A DNA stretch of 64,000 nt from Candidatus Pristimantibacillus lignocellulolyticus (lineage in GTDB: Bacteria; Bacillota; Bacilli; Paenibacillales; Paenibacillaceae), in assembly GCA_023639215.1 (NCBI GenBank), contig CP097899.1:2109001-2173000 (forward strand), read 5' to 3'. The position numbers and the translations under genes are program-made. Shown piece after piece: positions 1-8,018 of this stretch. How positions within the stretch are numbered: the first letter of the stretch is position 1; each line of letters opens with the position of its first letter. The notes under the pieces are model-generated. The model did not search any database. It saw only the letters and a list, made by a program, of their open reading frames with translations, and was not told the origin of the DNA.

Positions 1-1
1 T

Positions 2-511
2 TTATTTGGTAAAGTCATTCCTGCATGGTCACTTATTTTATCAATGTCTTTAAGATTTGTTCCACGCTATCGTGAACAGATTAAAATAATCTCTAATGCT
101 CAAAAATGTATCGGAAGAGATATTTCGCAAGGGAATTTGCTGCAAAGAATAAGAAATGGATTAACGATTCTATCGATTATGACGACATGGGCGCTTGAAA
201 ATGCGATTGAAACAGCAGATTCTATGAAATCGCGCGGATATGGTTTGCCCAATCGAACTAGCTTTTCTATCTATCGTTTTGATCGAAGGGATCAGAAAGT
301 ATTGGTCATTATGCTGTTGCTTATTGCAATGGTGATGTTCGGGGCAGTGACAGGAGAAAATAGTATTCGTTATTTCCCATCTATTAAATGGAGTGAGATG
401 ACAGCAAGTAGCGTGATGATATATATATCGTATTCGTTGCTATGCTTCATTCCTGTCCTATTACATATTGCGGAGGAATGGAAATGGAATTATATCGAAT
501 CAAGGAACTAA
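2..511 (+). CDS. ecfT: ECF transporter transmembrane component EcfT (CbiQ family), 5' truncated by window edge
   Basis: The reading frame is open from the first bases of the window, so the gene begins upstream. The visible part is the C-terminal portion of a CbiQ/EcfT-type coupling protein. It contains the basic cytoplasmic coupling stretch (ALENAIETADSMKSRGYG, which matches the conserved A-x-x-x-A-D-x-M-x-x-R-G-Y/F-G region that binds the ATPases), followed by two hydrophobic segments. EcfT links the substrate-binding S component to the ATPase pair in the membrane. The 3' end overlaps the next gene by 28 bases, as expected for a translationally coupled ECF operon. Family assignment is firm from the coupling motif and neighbours; the N-terminus is not visible. 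Confidence 0.88.
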   Translation, partial: LFGKVIPAWSLILSMSLRFVPRYREQIKIISNAQKCIGRDISQGNLLQRIRNGLTILSIMTTWALENAIETADSMKSRGYGLPNRTSFSIYRFDRRDQKVLVIMLLLIAMVMFGAVTGENSIRYFPSIKWSEMTASSVMIYISYSLLCFIPVLLHIAEEWKWNYIESRN

Positions 512-2307
512 ATTTTTCATTCCCTGAAGGAAGTAAACAGATACTAGCGGATATTAATATGAATATCCAAGAAGGTGAATTTATCGTGTTATGTGGACAA
601 TCTGGATGTGGTAAAAGTACTTTTCTAAGACAGCTGAAACCAGTCCTAACCCCACATGGCAAACGTACTGGTGAAATTTTATATCGAGGCGATGTAATAA
701 TGGATATTGATCATCGTACTGTTACATCAGAGATCGGGTTTGTACAGCAAAATGTTGAGAATGGCATTGTGACAGATAAAGTATGGCATGAACTTGCTTT
801 TGGTCTTGAGAGCTTAGGTTATGATCAGTCTACGATCCGCTTGCGTGTAGCGGAAATGGCTAGTTTCTTCGGTATCCAGCATTGGTTTCATAAGGAAGTA
901 TCTGAATTATCAGGCGGGCAAAAGCAGTTATTGAATCTAGCGTCTATTATGGCAATGCATCCTTCAGTTCTTATATTAGATGAACCAACATCTCAGCTGG
1001 ATCCAATAGCAGCAACAGAGTTCTTAACGACATTAAAGAAAATCAATCAAGAGTTAGGAACAGCTATCGTCATCTCCGAGCATCGATTAGAGGAAGTAAT
1101 GCCTTTAGCAGATCGCATTATAGTAATGGATCAAGGACAAATCATCGTTGATGATACTCCTCGCCAAGGAGGACATCGATTAGCAGCAATGAACCATCCC
1201 ATGTTCGCATCCATGCCAACTCCGATGCAAATACAAACGGTTGTTGAGTCGCAAGCAGAACTATCTATGACTGTAAAGGAAGGTCGTCAGTGGCTAGATC
1301 GTTATGTAGCAACTCGAACTGGTGTTGATGGTAAGCGAGTCTCATTTGTGAAAAGTAATGAAAGTAATGCTCTAATCAATACAGATGAGAGTACTACTCA
1401 ATTGAGTAAGAGCATGAATTCAAGTATGAGACAGATGAATAAGAATGAGAATAAGTATGAGACAAATAAAGGAATTAAGCGCAAAAGATTATTCAGTAAG
1501 GCAAGAGCTGATCAACAGCTTCCAGTTATTCAGTTCCAAGAGGTATGGTTCAAATACGACAAACATGGTTCAGATGTTATTAAGGACCTTTCTTTTTCAG
1601 TTAAGCAAGGTGAGTTTTTCTGTATTGTAGGTGGTAATGGTGCTGGAAAAACATCAACTTTATCACTAATTAGTGGCATTCATATGCCTTACCGAGGCAA
1701 AATTATGCTTAGCGGTAAAGACATTCGCAAATGGAGTGAACGGGACAAGTTCAACAATTATTTAGGAGTATTACCACAAAACCCACAGACGTTGTTTGTA
1801 AAGAAAACAGTTAAAGACGATTTGTATGAAATGTTACAGCAATCTTCATTGACAAAAGAGCAGCAGGAACAGAAGGTTAATGAGATTATTCAATTTGCCC
1901 AGCTAGAGCATTTACTATCTATGCATCCATTTGATCTAAGTGGAGGAGAGCAACAACGTGCTGCACTTGCAAAGGTTCTTTTATTAGAGCCAAAGATTTT
2001 ACTGCTCGATGAACCAACTAAAGGCTTAGATCGTTTCTTCAAGACGAAGCTAGCACAATTCCTCAAAAAACTTAACGATCAAGGTGTAACGATCGTACTT
2101 GTGTCTCATGATATAGAGTTTTGTGCAGAGTATGGAGAAACTTGTGCTATGTTCTTCGATGGCAGTATGATTACAACGAATAAAGCGAAGCCGTTCTTTG
2201 CTGGAAATAGCTTCTATACGACAACGGCAAATCGCATGACAAGGCATGTGTGGGATGATGCTGTAACGATAGAGGATGTGATTATACGATGTCAAAGCTT
2301 AGTATAA
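484..2307 (+). CDS. ECF transporter ATP-binding protein, two fused ABC domains
   Basis: Two complete ABC ATPase domains lie in one chain of about 607 residues. Domain 1 has Walker A GQSGCGKST (residues 38-46), signature LSGGQKQ and Walker B VLILDEPTSQLD. Domain 2 has Walker A GGNGAGKTS (383-391), signature LSGGEQQRAALA and Walker B ILLLDEPTKGLD. A polar linker rich in N, S, K and M separates them. In many ECF systems EcfA and EcfA' are separate genes; here they are fused, and the protein should energise vitamin uptake with the flanking EcfT and S component. I chose ATG 484 because GGAGG at 472-476 is 7 bases upstream; ATG 442 has no ribosome site and ATG 478 is too close. It overlaps both neighbours. 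Confidence 0.93.
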   Translation: MELYRIKELNFSFPEGSKQILADINMNIQEGEFIVLCGQSGCGKSTFLRQLKPVLTPHGKRTGEILYRGDVIMDIDHRTVTSEIGFVQQNVENGIVTDKVWHELAFGLESLGYDQSTIRLRVAEMASFFGIQHWFHKEVSELSGGQKQLLNLASIMAMHPSVLILDEPTSQLDPIAATEFLTTLKKINQELGTAIVISEHRLEEVMPLADRIIVMDQGQIIVDDTPRQGGHRLAAMNHPMFASMPTPMQIQTVVESQAELSMTVKEGRQWLDRYVATRTGVDGKRVSFVKSNESNALINTDESTTQLSKSMNSSMRQMNKNENKYETNKGIKRKRLFSKARADQQLPVIQFQEVWFKYDKHGSDVIKDLSFSVKQGEFFCIVGGNGAGKTSTLSLISGIHMPYRGKIMLSGKDIRKWSERDKFNNYLGVLPQNPQTLFVKKTVKDDLYEMLQQSSLTKEQQEQKVNEIIQFAQLEHLLSMHPFDLSGGEQQRAALAKVLLLEPKILLLDEPTKGLDRFFKTKLAQFLKKLNDQGVTIVLVSHDIEFCAEYGETCAMFFDGSMITTNKAKPFFAGNSFYTTTANRMTRHVWDDAVTIEDVIIRCQSLV

Positions 2308-3065
2308 ACAATGAAAGTAAGCTTAACGAATCCGATCAACAGAAACTTAGGCTGAATGACCAAAGCAAGCTTAGTCGTAGAACATTGATCTCAGCTGCAT
2401 TAATACTTATTATTATTCCAGCTACAATTATGCTCGGAGTGTACGTGCTAGATGATCGGAAATATTACTTTATTAGCTTACTCATTATTTTGTATACGAT
2501 GTTGCCGTTTGCTTTACGCTTTGAAAAGCGCAAGCCACAAGCAAGAGAATTGATTGTTATCGCAGTACTGGTTGCTATTGCTGTAGCGGGAAGATCAGCT
2601 TTCTTTATGGTTCCCCAATTTAAGCCTGTAGTCGCGATTGTCATTATAGCAGCAGTATGTTTAGGCGCTGAAGTCGGCTTTCTTGTCGGAGCGACGGCTG
2701 GATTTGTCTCAAACTTTTTCTTTGGACAAGGTCCATGGACTCCTTGGCAAATGTTCTGCTTTGGCATTATCGGATTTATTGCGGGTTTACTATTCCAAAA
2801 AGGGATGTTACAGAAAAATAGGCTGTCGCTTTGTATATACGGTGGATTAGCAACTTTTATTATATACGGAGGAATTATTAACTTTGGATCATTACTGATG
2901 GGAACTTCACAGTTCTCATGGTCAGCATTAGCAACTCTTTATATATCTGGATTTTGGTTCGATCTTGTGCATGCCGCCGCGACTGTTATTTTTCTATTGT
3001 TATTATCAAGGCCGATGATTGAAAAGTTGGAGCGGATTAAAGTGAAATATGGATTAGTGGAATAA
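2289..3065 (+). CDS. ECF transporter S (substrate-binding) component, substrate unknown
   Basis: Integral membrane protein of 258 residues with about six hydrophobic segments after a polar N-terminal tail of some 30 residues rich in S, K, L and N. The stretch GAEVGFLVGATAGFVSNFFFGQGPWTPWQM is typical of the cobalamin/CbrT-like group of ECF S components, but the substrate cannot be read from the sequence. The start overlaps the double ATPase gene by 19 bases, so this is a dedicated three-gene transporter operon. A strong bidirectional terminator follows immediately. A vitamin B12-type substrate is a guess from resemblance only. Confidence 0.8.
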   Translation: MSKLSINNESKLNESDQQKLRLNDQSKLSRRTLISAALILIIIPATIMLGVYVLDDRKYYFISLLIILYTMLPFALRFEKRKPQARELIVIAVLVAIAVAGRSAFFMVPQFKPVVAIVIIAAVCLGAEVGFLVGATAGFVSNFFFGQGPWTPWQMFCFGIIGFIAGLLFQKGMLQKNRLSLCIYGGLATFIIYGGIINFGSLLMGTSQFSWSALATLYISGFWFDLVHAAATVIFLLLLSRPMIEKLERIKVKYGLVE

Positions 3066-3080
3066 ATGATTTATCTAGAA

Positions 3081-3118
3081 AAAAAGTAGCACTGATTATT
3101 CAGTAGCTACTTTTTTTT
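3081..3118. terminator. Bidirectional intrinsic terminator
   Basis: AAAAAGTAGC (3081-3090) pairs with GCTACTTTTT (3106-3115), giving A-run and T-run flanks on both strands. It serves the ECF operon (plus) and the convergent HxlR gene (minus), whose last codons lie inside the hairpin. Confidence 0.85.
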
Positions 3119-3449
3119 CTATTTGCTTAGCTTTGAATAGAAGATGTGCAGAACCCCATTGATGAATCGTATCAAGTATCGGATCAAGTGAACGCCCATA
3201 CTCTGTTATTGAATACTCAACTTTAGGGGGTACTTGAGCATATACTTTTCGATGCACAATATATTCTTCTTCTAGATCGCGAAGCTGCTGAGTTAACATT
3301 TTCTGAGTAATACCTGGAAGATGACGACGCAATTCATTAAAGCGCATAGTTCCATGTTCAAGAAGTAATAATAATATTTTCGGCTTCCATTTACCGACAA
3401 TGATTTCTAACGCATCGTCTACCTTGCAAGCTTCAATCAGTTTTTCCAT
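3096..3449 (-). CDS. HxlR-family winged-helix transcriptional regulator
   Basis: 117-residue protein that is one complete HxlR domain: a winged helix with KWKPKILLLLLEHGTMRFNELRRHLPGITQKMLTQQLRDLEEEYIVHRKVY-type core (given here only to residues 20-70 in outline) and C-terminal dimer helices. Cys8 just before the DNA-binding core is at the position of the redox/electrophile-sensing cysteine in YodB and HypR-like members. It is transcribed away from a luciferase-like monooxygenase, and a perfect 15-bp palindrome lies between them, so it probably controls that operon and itself. The signal is unknown; quinones, aldehydes or hypochlorite stress are precedents from the family, not evidence here. 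Confidence 0.88.
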   Translation of the reverse strand: MEKLIEACKVDDALEIIVGKWKPKILLLLLEHGTMRFNELRRHLPGITQKMLTQQLRDLEEEYIVHRKVYAQVPPKVEYSITEYGRSLDPILDTIHQWGSAHLLFKAKQIEKKVATE

Positions 3450-3476
3450 GTGATCTTATCCCATCTTTCTAGTTAT

Positions 3477-3505
3477 TTTACAGTATCTTTTAGTATACTA
3501 TACTA
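3477..3505 (+). promoter_or_regulatory. Promoter of the monooxygenase operon overlapped by a palindromic operator
   Basis: TTTACA (3477-3482), 16-base spacer and TATACT (3499-3504) form a plausible sigma-A promoter directed at the gene at 3582. The perfect palindrome TAGTATACTATACTA (3491-3505) covers the -10 box and lies 42 bases upstream of the divergent HxlR start, the expected place for an HxlR operator serving both directions. Confidence 0.55.
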
Positions 3506-3581
3506 CTTCAAAGTGCGTACTATCTAATTGATTATACATGATGCATAATTGACCTAACAACAGGATGAAAGGAAGAGGAAA

Positions 3582-4637
3582 ATGGAAAAATATCGTATTG
3601 ATCGAAGCAAAGGAATTGAATTTGGTTTATACACATTAGGAGATCATATTCCGAATCCAGAGACGATGGAGCGTATCTCAGCAAAGCAACGTCTTGATGA
3701 GATTATCGAGCTTGCAAAACTTGCTGAAGAATTTGGTTTAGATGTATTTAGTGTAGGTGAAAGTCATCAAAAATATTTCGCTACTCAAGCGCATAGTGTT
3801 GTTCTAAGTGCCATTGCGCAAGCGACTAAAAATATAAAATTAACAAGTTCTTCAACGATTATAAGTACATCAGATCCAGTACGCGTATATGAAGATTTCT
3901 CAACGATTGATCTTATTTCAAATGGGCGTGTAGAGATTGTTGCTGGACGAGCATCACGAGTTGGCTTATTCGAACTTCTTGGATATGATTTGAAAGATTA
4001 TGAAGGATTATTCGAAGAGAAGTTTGAGCTGTTAAAGCTGATTAATGAGAATAAGATTGTAAATTGGGAAGGAGAGTATCGCGCACCGTTAAAAAATGCG
4101 GAAGTATTACCTCGTCCACTGCATAACACGTTGCCTCTATGGAGAGCGGTAGGTGGAGCGCCGGGTAGTGCCATTCGTGCAGGGAAACAAGGCGTTCCAA
4201 TGATGCTTGCAACATTAGGTGGTCCTTCATCGAACTTCAAAATAGCAGTTGATGCTTACCGGAAATCTTTAAGTGACTCTGGATTTGATCCAGCAGAATT
4301 CCCTGTTGCAACGACAGGATTATTTTTCACAGATAAAGATTCACAAGTAGCAATGCGTCAAGCGTATCCGGGGGTAAATCTAGGTTTGCAATTAGTAAAT
4401 GGACATGGTTTCTCGAAGCAACATTTTGCTCAAGCACAAGATGTTCGTGATGCTTTAATGGTTGGTAGCCCACAGCAAATTATTGAAAAAATCTTATATC
4501 AGTATGAACTGTTTGGACATCAACGTTATATGGCACAAATGGATTTTGGCGGTGTACCATTCCCATTACTTGTGAAAAACCTTGAGCTAATTGCCTCAGA
4601 AATTTTACCTGCGGTTAGAAAGTATACAAAACAATAA
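3582..4637 (+). CDS. Luciferase-like flavin-dependent monooxygenase (LLM class)
   Basis: 351-residue TIM-barrel monooxygenase of the bacterial luciferase superfamily, using reduced FMN and oxygen on an unknown substrate. Family-like stretches include EFGLDVFSVGESHQ near residue 50, TSDPVRVYEDF and GRVEIVAGRAS around residues 97-130 and LLGYDLKDYEGLFEEK after it. The pattern resembles the CE1758-type LLM subfamily, which is paired with its own FMN reductase, and the following gene is such a reductase. A paralogue is encoded at 17427-18488. Start ATG follows GGAAGAGG. The upstream operator and divergent HxlR gene suggest induction by electrophile or redox stress; that is inference. Confidence 0.88.
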   Translation: MEKYRIDRSKGIEFGLYTLGDHIPNPETMERISAKQRLDEIIELAKLAEEFGLDVFSVGESHQKYFATQAHSVVLSAIAQATKNIKLTSSSTIISTSDPVRVYEDFSTIDLISNGRVEIVAGRASRVGLFELLGYDLKDYEGLFEEKFELLKLINENKIVNWEGEYRAPLKNAEVLPRPLHNTLPLWRAVGGAPGSAIRAGKQGVPMMLATLGGPSSNFKIAVDAYRKSLSDSGFDPAEFPVATTGLFFTDKDSQVAMRQAYPGVNLGLQLVNGHGFSKQHFAQAQDVRDALMVGSPQQIIEKILYQYELFGHQRYMAQMDFGGVPFPLLVKNLELIASEILPAVRKYTKQ

Positions 4638-4692
4638 TTCGAAATTACTCATAACAAAAATAATAAACCAACAAAAAATAGGAGTTGTTACG

Positions 4693-5259
4693 ATGAAAAT
4701 AGTCGGATTGTCTGGTTCTATTGTTGGCTCGAAAACAAAAACGGCGATGCTTGTTTTTGAAAAAACACTTCGCGATAAATATCCGGACGCGGAGTGGACG
4801 CTTATTGATTTGGCGGATTACAATGTACAATTTAGTGATGGACGCAATTATTTGGAGTATGAGGGAGATACAGCGTTCGTTACGAGAACGTTGATGGATG
4901 CAGATACTATTGTTATAGGTACGCCGATTTTCCAAGCGTCACTTCCAGCTACCTTGAAAAACATTTTTGATCTATTACCGATTAATGCTTTTCGGGATAA
5001 AATAATAAGTTTTTTCGTTACAGCGGGATCCTCTAAACACTATCTAGTGGCTGAACAACACCTTAAGCCAATACTAGCTTATATGAAGGCTCAAATTGTA
5101 CAGACGTATGTTTTCATAGAAGATCAAGACTATATGAAGAAAGAAATTGTTAATGATGACGTATTCCTGCGAATGGAACGACTAGTTGAAGATACAGCTA
5201 ATCTGACAGCAACGTACAAAATCATTAGAAAGCAGCAAGAAGATCAATATGACTTCTAA
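4693..5259 (+). CDS. NAD(P)H-dependent FMN reductase, partner of the upstream monooxygenase
   Basis: 188-residue flavodoxin-like protein. MKIVGLSGSIVGSKTKTAM is the phosphate-binding loop at the N-terminus, and IVIGTPIFQASLPATLKNIFDLLP (residues 75-100, in outline) is the FMN-contacting G-T-P-I/V-Y-x-x-S-x-x-x-x-L-K-x-x-x-D motif of NADPH-dependent FMN reductases, with I-F replacing the usual V-Y. It should supply FMNH2 to the monooxygenase 55 bases upstream. I use ATG 4693, preceded by GGAG at 4681-4684 (8-base gap); the longer open frame from 4591 overlaps the monooxygenase and lacks the family pattern. The gene ends before a strong terminator, so the two form an operon. Confidence 0.85.
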   Translation: MKIVGLSGSIVGSKTKTAMLVFEKTLRDKYPDAEWTLIDLADYNVQFSDGRNYLEYEGDTAFVTRTLMDADTIVIGTPIFQASLPATLKNIFDLLPINAFRDKIISFFVTAGSSKHYLVAEQHLKPILAYMKAQIVQTYVFIEDQDYMKKEIVNDDVFLRMERLVEDTANLTATYKIIRKQQEDQYDF

Positions 5260-5283
5260 CGATTAGATAATAGTTAACAATGT

Positions 5284-5330
5284 AAACAACCACTATTTAT
5301 GCTAAAATTAGCACAAATAGTGGTTGTTTT
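5284..5330 (+). terminator. Intrinsic terminator of the monooxygenase/reductase operon
   Basis: Stem AAACAACCACTATTT (5284-5298) with AAATAGTGGTTGTTT (5315-5329) and a terminal T-run. The A-rich left arm allows use on both strands. Confidence 0.85.
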
Positions 5331-5417
5331 GTTGAAATGGTTAATTATTATACAGGTCATGTGTATAGTAATCTATAATGTATGGTAATGGTAATGATGC
5401 TAGAGAGGAGCAAATGT

Positions 5418-5774
5418 GTGAACAAGGAACAGCTAAAGTTGATGTGCCAAGCACATCCAGGAGTTACATATGATTATCAAATGGAGTGGCAAGCTGATCG
5501 ATTTTTTATCGGTGGTAAGATGTATGCGATGATTGGAACAGATGCGAAGGATATTTCTATTATTACGATGAAATGTGATCCTGAACGTGCAGAAACTTTA
5601 AGGGAAACAGTAGAAGGAATAGTCCCAGGATACTACATGAATAAGACACATTGGAACTCGATATACTTTGATGCGAATGTATCATCTGAGATGATGGAAA
5701 GCTTGATTAAGCATGCGTACGAGCTAGTATTCAACAAGCTAACGAAAAAGCAAAAACAAGAGATTGTTGGCTAA
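5418..5774 (+). CDS. MmcQ/YjbR family protein
   Basis: 118 residues covering one YjbR (MmcQ) domain, a small double-wing DNA-binding-like fold of unknown biochemical role. Family features are the N-terminal L-x-x-x-C-x-x-x-P-G-V-T-x-D-Y segment, KMYAMIG, the central KCDPERAETLRE and the YYMNKTHWNSIYFD motif near residue 80. I chose GTG 5418 because GAGAGGAG lies 7 bases upstream and the protein then starts as the family usually does; the ATG at 5382 lacks a ribosome site. It is monocistronic between two terminators. Confidence 0.87.
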   Translation: MNKEQLKLMCQAHPGVTYDYQMEWQADRFFIGGKMYAMIGTDAKDISIITMKCDPERAETLRETVEGIVPGYYMNKTHWNSIYFDANVSSEMMESLIKHAYELVFNKLTKKQKQEIVG

Positions 5775-5806
5775 TAACTTAGACATTAACTAGCTATGGA
5801 TACTGA

Positions 5807-5858
5807 GCCTCACTACATTAATTAGATTATAATCTAATTAATGTAGTGAGGCTTTTTT
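5807..5858 (+). terminator. Intrinsic terminator formed by a 46-nt near-perfect palindrome
   Basis: Left arm 5807-5828 and right arm 5831-5852 pair over 22 bases with a two-base centre, then six T. Its core AATTAGATTATAATCTAA recurs in the terminator after the anti-sigma gene at 7919-7952. Confidence 0.85.
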
Positions 5859-5912
5859 AGAATTTATCTATAAGATGATCTTAAAGTAGTGGCTTCTTGA
5901 TAGATGATTCTA

Positions 5913-6168
5913 GGATAGAGTGAAATGAAGGGTAAAAACGCCCTTCATCGGGCGCAACTAGTGGGATAGAGTGTAATGAAGGGTATAAATGCCCTTCATC
6001 GGGAGCAACTAGTGGGATGGAGTGTAATGAAGGGTAAAAATGCCCTTCATCGGGAGCAACTAGTGGGCTGGAGTGTAATGAAGGGTAAAAATGCCCTTCA
6101 TCGGGAGCAACTAGTGGGATGGAGTGTAATGAAGGGTAAAAATGCCCTTCATCGAGCGCAACTGATAG
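5913..6168. repeat. 51-bp tandem repeat array, five copies, each with a hairpin
   Basis: ATGAAGGG recurs at 5925, 5976, 6027, 6078 and 6129, exactly 51 bases apart. In every copy it is followed by TAAAAATG (small variations) and CCCTTCAT, an 8-bp hairpin with an 8-nt loop, then a GGGAGCAACTAGTGGG-type stretch. Because 51 is a multiple of three, one frame stays open as a 17-residue repeat, but no ribosome site precedes it. The remaining 206 bases up to the sigma gene hold its leader, where I see no clear promoter. A diverged relative lies at 53353-53411. Confidence 0.92.
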
Positions 6169-6374
6169 GTGGAAATACCGTTTGGAGACTCTTGTAATGG
6201 CAACTTAATATTTGTATTGTTTGTAATATAATGTAATTGAATTTGTTACTCGGACCACGTTACATGCGAACAGTAGCGACTGATTATAAAAATAATTTCG
6301 GATTATGTCACAATCGATGCATTCGAATTGTTATATAGGTGAAATGATTACACACGGAAAGGAGAGTACATAGC

Positions 6375-6971
6375 ATGAGTGAGCAGAAGCAACAATTGAG
6401 TTCTGAACAGATAGAAAGTATTGTGCAGGTGGTACAAGCCGGAGATAAAGAACAGTACCGTTTGCTCGTGATTCATTTTCAGAGGCAAATTCATATTTAC
6501 TGTTATCATATGTTGGGCGATGAGACGGATGCAGAGGATGCTGTGCAAGAGATTTTTATAAATGCATATCGCGGTCTTGAAAACTATCGTCCAACGATCT
6601 CATTTTCATCTTGGTTATACAAAATAGCACATCATCAATGTATTAACATCATTAAACAACGTCAACGCAAACAGGGATTGGTTGCTTTTCTTAAGCAGGA
6701 GAGTAAGCACGCAAATTTAGATTATAGCTCAAAGTTAGTTGAAGAAGTATTAGCACCTTTGTCAATACCAGATAGACAGTTACTGATACTTAAGACGGTT
6801 GAGGAGCGTAGTTTTGCAGATATTTCAGAGATTATGAACATATCGCAACAGAATTTAAGGAAAAAGTTCGAGCGGCTGAAGAAAAAAATTCAAGCAAGAA
6901 GTAAACGAAAGGGGTTATCGTATGAAAAACAAAACGTTCTCCTCATCGACAAAAACGTTGAATCAATTTAA
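6375..6971 (+). CDS. ECF-type RNA polymerase sigma factor
   Basis: 198 residues with the two-domain layout of extracytoplasmic function sigma factors. Region 2 lies at about residues 30-100 (YCYHMLGDETDAEDAVQEIF, with the conserved D-A-E-D-x-x-Q-E) and region 4 at about 130-180 (SIPDRQLLILKTVEERSFAD then a helix-turn-helix). The start ATG follows GGAAAGGAGAG. It overlaps by 50 bases a membrane protein that looks like its anti-sigma factor, the usual arrangement. It should direct an envelope-stress-type regulon; target promoters cannot be predicted from this window. Confidence 0.92.
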   Translation: MSEQKQQLSSEQIESIVQVVQAGDKEQYRLLVIHFQRQIHIYCYHMLGDETDAEDAVQEIFINAYRGLENYRPTISFSSWLYKIAHHQCINIIKQRQRKQGLVAFLKQESKHANLDYSSKLVEEVLAPLSIPDRQLLILKTVEERSFADISEIMNISQQNLRKKFERLKKKIQARSKRKGLSYEKQNVLLIDKNVESI

Positions 6972-7899
6972 AGTTGCTGCCGAGCATAGTACTCCGAAAT
7001 ACATTGATTTTTCTAATCGTGTAATGGAGCAGCTAGATAATGATGTCACCTCCCAAGGAGGGAGTGTACGGTCAATGTCAACATCTAGATACATAAGAAA
7101 ACCTATCTTTATGATAGCTGCAACACTGATCATTATTATGCTTAGTGGCTTTGGTTATATGAAATTTGGTTGGGGGTTATCATTAACTGACCAAGAAGGC
7201 AATGCTGTGATGAATATTAGAACCGGAAGCGGAGAGGTGCGTGACGAGGAAAACAACATTGCAAATAAGGTAAAGAGTACACTTGCGGTTAATGAAGGGG
7301 CAATGATTGTTTATGGTAGAGAGGCTATTGATGCAGCAAAAAGTGGCGAAATACCGATCAATTACACCTCAGTAACAAAGGGAGAAATCTTTACTAATGT
7401 GAACAAGTTATACTCCCAATTACAAGGAGTAATGAAGGAAGTGACTTTACCAATGGAGATCAATGATGCAAAGTATGTAGAATCAGAGTTAGCATATTCT
7501 CCTATAAGCAAAATTAACCCAGTTGCTAGTCTTTGGCAAGAAGTGACGGATAAAGAAAGTCATATGTCATATGCCTATCAGTCGACTGAAATGACGGATC
7601 AAATTTTAACGTTACAGAACCGTTACGAACAAGGAAATACAGAGTATCTACTTGATATTAGTCCGAGTGATCAACCGACAGCTGATTTTTATGTGGATAA
7701 GGTATCGTCTTCAAATGTATATAGGTTGGCAGGAGTAGCAGTATATCGTACTTCTATTGATGGTAAGGAAATGTTGATCTGGAATCGTGTAGTTGATGGG
7801 GGTAGTTTGTTATATTGGCTTTCTAGTGATTCTGCTAACATCAAAAAAATGAAAGCATTCGCTGAAGAAGTGATTAAAAGTTACAGTAGCATCAAGTAA
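6922..7899 (+). CDS. Probable membrane-anchored anti-sigma factor
   Basis: 325 residues: a cytoplasmic N-terminal region of about 57 residues, one transmembrane segment at about 58-78 (RKPIFMIAATLIIIMLSGFGY-like), then a large extracytoplasmic domain that I do not recognise with certainty. The layout and the 50-base overlap with the sigma gene are the grounds for calling it an anti-sigma factor. No zinc-binding HxxxCxxC motif is present in the N-terminal region, so it is not a ZAS-type protein. ATG 6922 has AAAGGGG seven bases upstream. The outer domain may sense envelope state. Confidence 0.72.
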   Translation: MKNKTFSSSTKTLNQFKVAAEHSTPKYIDFSNRVMEQLDNDVTSQGGSVRSMSTSRYIRKPIFMIAATLIIIMLSGFGYMKFGWGLSLTDQEGNAVMNIRTGSGEVRDEENNIANKVKSTLAVNEGAMIVYGREAIDAAKSGEIPINYTSVTKGEIFTNVNKLYSQLQGVMKEVTLPMEINDAKYVESELAYSPISKINPVASLWQEVTDKESHMSYAYQSTEMTDQILTLQNRYEQGNTEYLLDISPSDQPTADFYVDKVSSSNVYRLAGVAVYRTSIDGKEMLIWNRVVDGGSLLYWLSSDSANIKKMKAFAEEVIKSYSSIK

Positions 7900-7910
7900 G
7901 TAAGGATATT

Positions 7911-7965
7911 GAGCTTCGCTCCAATAATTAGATTACAATCTAACTATTGGAGGGAGGTTTTTTTT
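7911..7965 (+). terminator. Intrinsic terminator of the sigma/anti-sigma operon
   Basis: CTCCAATAATTAGATT (7919-7934) pairs with AATCTAACTATTGGAG (7937-7952) with one mismatch; a GGAGG spacer and eight T follow at 7958-7965. Its core is almost identical to that of the terminator at 5807-5858. Confidence 0.8.
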
Positions 7966-8018
7966 GTGAATAGATCATTTTCATTAATGCCCTCTATTAA
8001 CCGCATTCAGTAGCGGAG

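Noticed and set aside
4591..4692. N-terminal extension of the FMN reductase
   Set aside because: It overlaps the end of the monooxygenase gene; ATG 4693 has a ribosome site and gives a standard flavodoxin-like start.
5913..6168. CRISPR array
   Set aside because: Units are contiguous 51-bp tandem copies without variable spacers, and no cas genes are in the window. The same reasoning excludes the 64-bp array at 20341-20600.
5976..6197. 73-codon frame encoding a 17-residue repeat protein
   Set aside because: It arises because the 51-bp repeat is a multiple of three. It has no ribosome site, starts inside a repeat unit and its first repeat unit upstream is not in the frame. The DNA hairpins explain the repetition.
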